Source: an uncultured Collinsella sp. (GTDB taxonomy: Bacteria; Actinomycetota; Coriobacteriia; Coriobacteriales; Coriobacteriaceae). Taken from it: a stretch of DNA of 11,004 nucleotides. The stretch covers positions 1 to 11,004 of the forward strand of contig CABUVB010000046.1 of assembly GCA_902494815.1 (NCBI GenBank), in the 5' to 3' direction. Each line of letters begins with the position of its first letter. Position 1 is the stretch's first letter. The translations under genes were made by a program, and so were the position numbers. The notes below the pieces were generated by a model, which did not search any database, was not told where the DNA came from, and saw only the letters and a list, made by a program, of their open reading frames with translations. Positions 5,566-11,004 of the stretch are shown piece by piece.

Positions 5566-7233
5566 TTAGAACAGGCCGGTGATGTTGCCGTCGTTGTCGA
5601 CGTCGATGTTCTCGGCCGCGGGAACCTTGGGCAGGCCGGGCATGGTCAGAACGCTGCCGGTCAGCGCGACCACAAAGTGGGCACCGGCGGAAACCTTGAG
5701 CTCGCGCACGGTGATGCGGAAGCCCTCGGGAGCGCCCAGGGCCTTGGCGTTGTCGCTAAAGCTGTACTGCGTCTTGGCGACGCACACCGGCAGGTTGCCA
5801 AAGCCATTCTCGCGCAGCTCGGCGAGCTGACGCTTGGCAGCCGGCGTAAAGTCGACGCCATCGGCGCGATAAACCTTGGTGGCAACGGCCTCGAGGGCAT
5901 CGGCAACATCGGCGCCGTCCTCGTAGGCAAACTTGAGCTCGCTCGGCTGTTCAATCAGACGCATGACCTCATCGGCCAGGTCGAGCGCGCCCTCGCCGCC
6001 CTTGGCCCAGACCTCGGAAAGCTTAACGTTGACGCCGAGCTTCTGGCACTCGGACTCGATGAGCGCAAGCTCGGCCTCGGTGTCCGTTGGGAAGCGGTTG
6101 ATGGCGACCACGCAGGGCAGACCATAAACGTTCTGGATGTTGTCGACGTGACGCAGCAGGTTGGGCATGCCAGCCTTGAGTGCCTCGAGGTTCTCCTCGT
6201 TGAGGTCGGCTTTGGCGACGCCACCGTTGTACTTAAGCGCACGAGCGGTCGCGACGATCACGACGGCGCTGGGGCGAACGCCCGTCATGCGGCACTTGAT
6301 ATCGAGGAACTTCTCGGCACCCAGGTCGGCGCCAAAGCCGGCCTCGGTAATGGCAACATCGCCAAAGCGCATCGCCATACGCGTGGCCATGATAGAGTTG
6401 CAGCCGTGGGCAATGTTGGCGAAGGGACCGCCGTGGACAAACGCGGGCGTGCCCTCGAGTGTTTGCACCAAGTTGGGCTTGAGCGCATCCTTAAGCAGCG
6501 CAGCCATGGCGCCCTGAGCCTTGAGGTCGCGGGCGCGGACGGGGTCGCCGGCATAGCTGTAGCCGACGACGATCTCGCCCAAGCGCTCCTTGAGGTCGTT
6601 GATGCTCGTGGACAGGCACAGGATTGCCATGACCTCGGAGGCAACGGTGATATCGAAGCCGTCCTCGCGCGGCACGCCCTGGGCCTTGCCGCCAATGCCG
6701 TCGATAACATGGCGCAGCTGGCGGTCGTTCATGTCGACAACGCGCTTCCAGGTGATGCGCTTAACGTCAATACCGAGCTGATTGCCCTGCTGGATGTGGT
6801 TGTCGAGCATGGCGGCCAGCAGGTTATTGGCGGCACCGATGGCATGGAAGTCACCGGTAAAGTGCAAGTTGATATCCTCCATGGGGATGACCTGAGCCCA
6901 GCCGCCGCCGGCAGCGCCGCCCTTAACGCCAAAGACGGGGCCGAGCGAAGGCTCGCGCAGGGCCACGGCACTCTTGACGCCGCGACGACGCAGGCCGTCG
7001 GCCAGACCGATGGTCGTGGTGGTCTTGCCCTCGCCCGCAGGCGTTGGGTTGATAGCGGTCACGAGGACGAGCTTGGCCTGGTGATCAGTCGGCTCGTTGA
7101 GCAGTGAATAGTCGACCTTAGCCTTGTCGAAGCCGTACGGAATAAGGTGCTTAACGTCGACGCCGGCGTTCTTGGCCACCTCGGTAATAGGCAGCGGCGT
7201 GACAGAACGTGCGATTTCGATGTCAGTAGGCAT
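5566..7233 (-). CDS. fhs: Formate-tetrahydrofolate ligase (10-formyl-THF synthetase)
   Basis: Cytosolic 555-residue enzyme (EC 6.3.4.3) that joins formate to tetrahydrofolate with ATP, giving 10-formyl-THF for purine and formyl-Met-tRNA synthesis or for acetogen-type C1 pathways. Length is normal for the family. Signature segments are the nucleotide loop TPAGEGKTTTTIGLADGLR (64-82), REPSLGPVFGVKGGAAGGG (93-111), HFTGDFHAIGAANNLLAAM (124-142) and, near the C-terminus, TMPGLPKVPAAENIDVDNDG. ATG 7233 is chosen because GAAAGGA lies just upstream and family members begin close to this MPTDIEIA; the frame is open to 7410 but that extension has no homology-like content and crosses the promoter candidate. 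Transcription probably uses a promoter at 7274-7302, with possible read-through from ruvB. Other folate C1 genes such as folD are not present in the window. Confidence 0.97.
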   Translation of the reverse strand: MPTDIEIARSVTPLPITEVAKNAGVDVKHLIPYGFDKAKVDYSLLNEPTDHQAKLVLVTAINPTPAGEGKTTTTIGLADGLRRRGVKSAVALREPSLGPVFGVKGGAAGGGWAQVIPMEDINLHFTGDFHAIGAANNLLAAMLDNHIQQGNQLGIDVKRITWKRVVDMNDRQLRHVIDGIGGKAQGVPREDGFDITVASEVMAILCLSTSINDLKERLGEIVVGYSYAGDPVRARDLKAQGAMAALLKDALKPNLVQTLEGTPAFVHGGPFANIAHGCNSIMATRMAMRFGDVAITEAGFGADLGAEKFLDIKCRMTGVRPSAVVIVATARALKYNGGVAKADLNEENLEALKAGMPNLLRHVDNIQNVYGLPCVVAINRFPTDTEAELALIESECQKLGVNVKLSEVWAKGGEGALDLADEVMRLIEQPSELKFAYEDGADVADALEAVATKVYRADGVDFTPAAKRQLAELRENGFGNLPVCVAKTQYSFSDNAKALGAPEGFRITVRELKVSAGAHFVVALTGSVLTMPGLPKVPAAENIDVDNDGNITGLF

Positions 7234-7273
7234 GGGCGGTCCTTTCGTTACCGAATGAGAAAAAGACCAATTC

Positions 7274-7302
7274 AGCATAGCACGGGCGCGCAATAGTAAA
7301 AA
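7274..7302 (-). promoter_or_regulatory. Promoter candidate for fhs
   Basis: On the minus strand, TTTTTA (7302-7297), a 17-base spacer, then TATGCT (7279-7274), lies 40 bases ahead of the fhs start. The -10 is good (4 of 6) but the -35 is weak (3 of 6). It falls in the most AT-rich part of the 145-base ruvB-fhs gap, which supports separate transcription of fhs. No convincing terminator for ruvB was seen in this gap. Confidence 0.5.
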
Positions 7303-7378
7303 CGCCCATAACCGATGAACGGCGATATGTTTACCCAATGTCCGGCGATAGCCCAACAGCGCGCCAAAACAAAGCGCC

Positions 7379-8446
7379 CTAAACGGTAGGTTCAATCCCC
7401 AGGTGCTCAAAGGTGCGAAGGGTTGCCTGACGGCCCTGCGGCGTACGAATCATCAACCCGCACTGCAGCAAATAGGGCTCATAGACATCCTCGAGCGTGC
7501 CCGGGTCCTCGCCCACCGCGCTGGCAAGGGTCGTAAGTCCCACGGCACGACCGGAGAACGTCTTAGCAAGCGTCTCCAAAATGCGAATATCCATCCAGTC
7601 CAGCCCGAGCTCGTCGATCTCGAAGAACTCGAGCGCCTGACGGCAGATATCGAGCTCGATGGGGCCGTTGCCGCGCACCTGTGCGTAATCGCGCACGCGC
7701 TTGAGCAGGCGGTTGGCAAGACGTGGCGTGCCGCGCGAACGCGAGCCGATCTCGAGCGCACTAGGATGGTCGATCGTCACGCCCAGGATAGTCGCCGAGC
7801 GCGTCACAATCTGCGCGAGCTCCTCGACCGTGTAGTAATCCAGGCGATATGAAATGCCAAAGCGGTCGCGCAACGGGCCGGTCAACATGCCTGAGCGGGT
7901 CGTTGCCGCTACCAGCGTAAACTTGGGAATATCCAGGCGAATCGAGCGCGCCGCCGGACCCTTGCCAATCACGATATCGAGGGCAAAGTCCTCCATCGCG
8001 GGGTACAGGACCTCCTCGACCGAACGGTTGAGGCGGTGGATCTCGTCGATAAACAGCACATCACCCGGCTGCAAGTTAGTAAGGATGGCCGCTAGGTCGC
8101 CCGTGCGCGCGATGGCAGGGCCACTCGTGGTCTTGATCTGAGCGCCCAGCTCGTTAGCGATAACGGTGGCCAGCGTGGTCTTGCCCAGGCCCGGAGGACC
8201 CGAGAAGATCACGTGGTCGAGCGTCTCGCCACGGTTCTGCGCCGCTTCGATCAACACGCGCAGGCTTTGCTTGATGTGCTCCTGGCCGCAGTAATCGTCC
8301 AGGCGCTGAGGGCGCAAAGTGCGGTCGACATCGAGATCCTCGGCCGTCAGCTCCGAGCCCACCATGCGCTCGCCGTGCGCCATGGATGCCGCCGGCGAGT
8401 TACCGGGCGTCGCCCACAGGTCCTGAGAGTCATCGGCTTCCCACAT
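7379..8446 (-). CDS. ruvB: Holliday junction branch-migration ATPase RuvB
   Basis: A 355-residue AAA+ motor (hexameric ring) that, with RuvA, drives branch migration of Holliday junctions. Walker A is GPPGLGKTT (83-91), Walker B is VLFIDEIH (130-137), sensor 1 lies in the LVAATTR region (178-184), the arginine-finger region is PLRDRFG (191-197) and sensor 2 is RGTPRLANR (238-246). A winged-helix C-terminal domain ends with GEDPGTLEDVYEPYLLQCG and RTPQGRQATLRTF. ATG 8446 shares its A with the ruvA TGA; GTG 8449 directly before it is an equally possible start (4-base GTGA overlap). The N-terminus before LRPQRLDDY has about 40 residues, longer and more acidic than usual, so an internal start at Met22 (ATG 8383) is possible though it has a poor ribosome site. 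It is the last gene of ruvCAB. Confidence 0.97.
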   Translation of the reverse strand: MWEADDSQDLWATPGNSPAASMAHGERMVGSELTAEDLDVDRTLRPQRLDDYCGQEHIKQSLRVLIEAAQNRGETLDHVIFSGPPGLGKTTLATVIANELGAQIKTTSGPAIARTGDLAAILTNLQPGDVLFIDEIHRLNRSVEEVLYPAMEDFALDIVIGKGPAARSIRLDIPKFTLVAATTRSGMLTGPLRDRFGISYRLDYYTVEELAQIVTRSATILGVTIDHPSALEIGSRSRGTPRLANRLLKRVRDYAQVRGNGPIELDICRQALEFFEIDELGLDWMDIRILETLAKTFSGRAVGLTTLASAVGEDPGTLEDVYEPYLLQCGLMIRTPQGRQATLRTFEHLGIEPTV

Positions 8447-9066
8447 CACGCATCCATTCCGAGTCGCTTAAGCGCCGCGCCGAGCAGATCCTCGACACGC
8501 ATATTCTGCCCATCATACCCGCTCAGGGCAACATCGGTCTCCTGCGGGCTAAAGCCCATGGAAAGGAGCGCCGCACGGGCGTCATCGATCGCCGAGGGAG
8601 CGGCGGCGGGAACCGGCATCGCAACCTGGCCGGGAATCACGTCGACCGGCACAAAGCCCTTGTCCTTGGCAAAGGTGCTCTTGAGTTCCAAGATGAGGCG
8701 CTGCGCAGTCTTTTTGCCCACACCGGGAACCTTGGCCATGCCCTTGTCGTCCTCGGCCATTACCAGGGAATACAGCTGACCCACGGTATAGGTGGAGAGC
8801 ACGGCAAGCGCCAGGCGCGGGCCGACGCCCGATACGGACACGAGCCGATCGAACATCGTGCGCTCGTCCTTGGAGGCAAAGCCAAAGAGCGTCATGGCGT
8901 CCTCGCGCACCTGCATACGGGTATAGAGGCGCACCTCGCCGCCGGGTGTAGGCAGCGTGGCGGCAGTGCTGCCCGAAATACCGAGCTCAAAGCCCACACC
9001 CGACACATCGACGACGGCCGAGCTCATCGTGGCCTCGACAAGCGTTCCATGGAGCTGGGAAATCAT
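8446..9066 (-). CDS. ruvA: Holliday junction DNA-binding subunit RuvA
   Basis: A 206-residue protein that binds four-way junctions as a tetramer and loads RuvB. The N-terminal OB domain (1-64) begins MISQLHGTLVE, typical of the family, and ends at TLFGF. Two helix-hairpin-helix motifs follow: VSVSGVGPRLALAVLS (76-91) and AKVPGVGKKTAQRLILELK (111-129). A flexible Pro/Ala linker (about 135-158) leads to the small three-helix domain III (159-206), which contacts RuvB. ATG 9066 overlaps the ruvC TGA by one base; AGAGAGGAA inside the end of ruvC supplies the ribosome site about ten bases upstream. The same frame is open far upstream through ruvC (to 9639), but that is a GC-rich shadow. Confidence 0.97.
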   Translation of the reverse strand: MISQLHGTLVEATMSSAVVDVSGVGFELGISGSTAATLPTPGGEVRLYTRMQVREDAMTLFGFASKDERTMFDRLVSVSGVGPRLALAVLSTYTVGQLYSLVMAEDDKGMAKVPGVGKKTAQRLILELKSTFAKDKGFVPVDVIPGQVAMPVPAAAPSAIDDARAALLSMGFSPQETDVALSGYDGQNMRVEDLLGAALKRLGMDA

Positions 9067-9587
9067 CAGTATCCGGTTCCTCTCTGTTGATAGAACTCGC
9101 CACCGGTAAGCGCTCGGGTGCGGCTGAGGTTTACGTGGCAGATGGCGCAAGCCAGGGCATCGGCGGCGTGGTCGGGATGCGGGTCGTGATCGAGCTGTGT
9201 GAGTGTGCGTACCATGTAGGCGACCTGCCGCTTGTCCGCGGCGCCGGTGCCCACCACAGCCTGTTTGATCTGCATGGGCGTGTATTCGCCAATCTCGAGC
9301 GCGCATTCCGAAAGCGCCACGAGTGCAGCACCGCGGGCATGCGCCGTGGGGATGGCCGAGCGAACGTTGGCGCCAAAGTAAATACTCTCGATAGCAGCGG
9401 TATCGGGTCGATAACGCTCCACGACACCCTTGAGGTCGCGGGCGATATGCGACAGGCGCACCGCGAGCGGACTTCCGGCACTGGTCTCGATGCAGCCATA
9501 GGCACGGCAACGAACCTCGCCACGCCGCTCCTCGATAATCCCCCAACCCGTATGAGCCAAACCGGGGTCGATACCCAAGATAACCAA
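9066..9587 (-). CDS. ruvC: Holliday junction resolvase RuvC
   Basis: Endonuclease (EC 3.1.21.10 family) that cuts Holliday junctions symmetrically as a dimer; first gene of ruvC-ruvA-ruvB. With a TTG start at 9587 the protein is 173 residues and begins (M)VILGIDPGLAHTGWG, matching the family's start and length. The acidic catalytic set is read as D7 (GIDPG), E67 (AIES), H140 and D143 (HAADALACAICH); His at the third position is also seen in other bacterial RuvC proteins. The TTG is preferred because GGGGAGG (9599-9593) lies five bases upstream and would be inside the coding region if the longer frame (TTG 9608) were used. The rare start codon may keep resolvase translation low. Transcription is probably SOS-controlled through the LexA-like box at 9643-9656. 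Confidence 0.95.
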   Translation of the reverse strand: MVILGIDPGLAHTGWGIIEERRGEVRCRAYGCIETSAGSPLAVRLSHIARDLKGVVERYRPDTAAIESIYFGANVRSAIPTAHARGAALVALSECALEIGEYTPMQIKQAVVGTGAADKRQVAYMVRTLTQLDHDPHPDHAADALACAICHVNLSRTRALTGGEFYQQRGTGY

Positions 9588-9642
9588 GCCAGCCTCCCCT
9601 CGCCACAAGCACAGCGCAAGACAAGGCCCCGCGCATCATTCA

Positions 9643-9656
9643 CGAACGTCTGTTCT
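9643..9656 (-). promoter_or_regulatory. LexA (SOS) box upstream of ruvCAB
   Basis: On the minus strand AGAACAGACGTTCG fits the Bacillus/actinobacterial LexA box CGAACRNRYGTTYG at every defined position except the first. It adjoins the -10 box of the ruvC promoter candidate, so bound LexA would cover the transcription start. RuvAB(C) induction by DNA damage is known in many bacteria, which supports the reading. No second box was noticed in the window. Confidence 0.75.
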
Positions 9657-9685
9657 AGAATAACACAACGGGGCCAAGATGCTTA
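9657..9685 (-). promoter_or_regulatory. Promoter candidate for ruvCAB
   Basis: On the minus strand TAAGCA (9685-9680), a 17-base spacer, then TATTCT (9662-9657). The -10 matches 4 of 6 and the -35 3 of 6. The predicted start near 9650 lies within the LexA box and gives a leader of about 60 bases to the TTG start of ruvC. A 7-bp inverted repeat (CGGGGCC 9669-9675 and GGCCCCG 9625-9631) brackets this segment. Confidence 0.5.
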
Positions 9686-9696
9686 GTTGAAGTGTC

Positions 9697-9719
9697 GGGG
9701 TTGGAGCGATTCCTACCCC
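9697..9719 (-). terminator. Hairpin after the NAD-synthase-like gene, possible terminator
   Basis: GGGGT (9697-9701) pairs with ACCCC (9715-9719) and, after one mismatch, GGA (9703-9705) pairs with TCC (9711-9713), leaving a five-base loop. It begins 5 bases past the stop codon. There is no T run, so termination is uncertain; read-through into ruvC remains possible. Confidence 0.35.
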
Positions 9720-9723
9720 CAGT

Positions 9724-11004
9724 CTAGTTCTGAGAGAAGAACGGGAACTGCCTCGGGTCCACCGGCGGATGCGGCATCGGTCCGCCCTGGGGCCCGCCCT
9801 GACCGCCCATCATCTTATCGATGGCGTCCTGAACTTCGCCCTCGAACTTTTTCATTCCCTCGTGCAAACGACGCTGACCGTCCTCAGAGCGCAGCTCCTC
9901 CATTTGCTCGGGCGAAATACCCAGCAGCTCGCCCAGCACGCCCATCATCTCGTTTCGCACGCGCTCGCTCGTATCCTCGTCGGCAAAACGACGCACCTCG
10001 GCGCGAGCCAGCGAATCGACCGTCATGCGCTCCTTGCCGCTCAGCCCCAGGTCGGACCACGCGAGCATATACGGCCAGGCACGCTCGGCAAACGAACGGG
10101 CCGAGACGATCGGCGCCATCGGCAACATGCGGCGGGCAGCCTCACCCTGTCGAACGAGCATCAGCAGCAGCGAGCAAGCCTCAGGCTTGCCAGCGGCCAT
10201 CGGGATGTCGTCGAAAGATCGATTGCGGTCCACGTGCGCCTCGAGCGCGCCATCGACCTCACCCGGCTCAAGCCCGCCGAGCAGCTGTGCCGCGCGGTCG
10301 AGCATATCGACCGGACCGTCGAGCGTCGAGAGCGCTTGCGCCAGCACGCGCTCCATACAATCTTCCACCGCGTTGAGCGTCACGAGCTCTTGGGGCACCA
10401 CGGCAGACGTGCGGTTGCGCACACGCGCCACAAACTCAAGCGTCGACAGGTACACATCGCCAAAGGGCGCAAAGTCGCCCTGGTAGCCGCCGCAAAGCGC
10501 CGGCGCCGCCAGCGCGTACTCGGTTTTGGACAGCGAGCTCAGCGCCATCGCACCCAGCTCGAGCGCCGTGTCCTCCAGCATGAGGCCCAGCGTGCGAGAG
10601 CGCAGGCGCTCGGCGTCGCCCGCCGACACATCGCGGTCGAGCACGCGCGCGGCATCCGGCGCATCGCGCTCAACCGTGCGAATATGCAGGCGCTCGGCAA
10701 TGGCGCGAACGGCGGCACAGCGAGCAGCCTCGGCCTCCTCCTGCGCCGGCGTAAAGATGCGGTTGCGCCCCAGCACCAGGCCAATCACATTACGTGGGCC
10801 CAGAGCGTCGACGGCCAGCGCCGCCAGCAGGGACGACGGCAAGTCGCCCTCGAGTGCCACCACGGCGCGCGACGCACCGTGGGCCCGGGCGTTGTCGCGC
10901 ACGGCGAGCACCAGCGCCTGCCACAGCCACTCCTCGGAACGGAACTCGGGCAGTTCGTGATCTTCCAGGGCATCGAGCATCACGCCGCGCTGAATCTCCT
11001 GAAC
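9724..11004 (-). CDS. NAD+-synthase-like protein with degenerate P-loop and C-terminal extension (5' truncated by window edge)
   Basis: The frame stays open to the window edge, so the N-terminus is missing; 426 residues are visible. Numbers count from the GTG at 10983. The layout follows the synthetase half of glutamine-dependent NAD+ synthase: WLWQALVLAVRDNARAHG (19-36) leading into the PP-loop strand, AALAVDALGPRNVIGLVLG (54-72), SLSKTEYALA (150-159, where NadE has GTGNKSE), GGYQGDFAPFGDVYLSTLE (165-183, where NadE has YGDGAxDIAPIGDLYKT), and VRQGEAARRMLP (277-288), similar to the EyKRrqaP segment of NadE. The ATP-pyrophosphatase signature SGGxDSS is replaced by EGDLPSS (45-51, at 10831-10851), so catalysis is doubtful. 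About 110 residues beyond 310 have no NadE counterpart: a charged helical stretch, then Gly/Gln/Pro-rich MMGGQGGPQGGPMPHPP and FPFFSQN. An upstream glutaminase domain is expected outside the window. Probably a repurposed paralogue; a divergent active enzyme is the alternative. Confidence 0.75.
   Translation of the reverse strand, partial: VQEIQRGVMLDALEDHELPEFRSEEWLWQALVLAVRDNARAHGASRAVVALEGDLPSSLLAALAVDALGPRNVIGLVLGRNRIFTPAQEEAEAARCAAVRAIAERLHIRTVERDAPDAARVLDRDVSAGDAERLRSRTLGLMLEDTALELGAMALSSLSKTEYALAAPALCGGYQGDFAPFGDVYLSTLEFVARVRNRTSAVVPQELVTLNAVEDCMERVLAQALSTLDGPVDMLDRAAQLLGGLEPGEVDGALEAHVDRNRSFDDIPMAAGKPEACSLLLMLVRQGEAARRMLPMAPIVSARSFAERAWPYMLAWSDLGLSGKERMTVDSLARAEVRRFADEDTSERVRNEMMGVLGELLGISPEQMEELRSEDGQRRLHEGMKKFEGEVQDAIDKMMGGQGGPQGGPMPHPPVDPRQFPFFSQN

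Noticed and set aside
5677..7107. 476-codon open frame on the + strand, antisense to fhs
   Set aside because: It lies wholly opposite a full-length, strongly conserved fhs and its translation is typical antisense low-meaning Ala/Gly/Leu/Asp sequence. High GC and codon bias explain the lack of stops.
7356..7372. GCGC-type dyad just past the ruvB stop as a terminator
   Set aside because: Only about four pairs form and no T run follows, so termination between ruvB and fhs is not supported.
7234..7410. N-terminal extension of formate-tetrahydrofolate ligase
   Set aside because: The extra 59 residues are unlike the family, lack a ribosome site, overlap the end of ruvB and contain the likely promoter.
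9067..9639. Extension of the ruvA frame upstream through ruvC
   Set aside because: The sequence is an out-of-frame shadow of ruvC, rich in Arg and Gly. The family-typical MISQLHG start with its own ribosome site begins at 9066.

Overview
The window looks like chromosomal DNA of a high-GC Gram-positive bacterium. Gene content, protein flavour and the LexA-box type fit an actinobacterial anaerobe of the Coriobacteriia, such as Collinsella or a relative. That placement is recognition and inference, not a database match. Most of the window is tightly packed, ordinary core genome.

Layout, left to right. At 167-1219 (+) there is an orphan PD-(D/E)XK nuclease of the YhcG/DUF1016 family. It is followed by what may be the decayed 3' end of another gene (1220-1374), a rho-independent terminator (1399-1424), and about 220 bases of gene-free, hairpin-rich DNA. 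Next is a divergent pair: a double-zinc-ribbon protein of unknown function (1643-2980, -) and a cation diffusion facilitator whose metal-site residues suggest manganese (3199-4380, +). A 19-bp palindrome sits between them, just upstream of the zinc-ribbon gene. Converging on the transporter is a single-pass membrane protein (4397-5386, -). It has a disordered Tyr/Pro-rich cytosolic N-terminus with three Thr-x-Val motifs, a PASTA-like outer segment and a 4 x 21-bp tandem repeat.

The right half is all on the minus strand. In transcription order it holds a 5'-truncated NAD+-synthase-like gene at the window edge (11004-9724), then ruvC-ruvA-ruvB (9587-7379), then formate-tetrahydrofolate ligase fhs (7233-5566), which has its own promoter candidate and a strong terminator. 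The three ruv genes are joined by one-base TGATG stop/start overlaps. Their promoter candidate abuts a near-consensus LexA box, so the Holliday-junction resolution operon is probably SOS-regulated.

The most unusual item is the NAD-synthase-like protein. Its framework is NadE-like through the ATP-pyrophosphatase domain, but the SGGxDS-type P-loop is replaced by EGDLPSS and other active-site segments are altered. It also carries a C-terminal extension of about 110 residues ending in a Gly/Pro-rich tail, which points to a repurposed paralogue. Other items worth a check are the orphan nuclease with its adjoining gene remnant, the palindromic operator candidate and the repeat-bearing membrane protein. 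I saw no CRISPR array, IS element, tRNA or rRNA.
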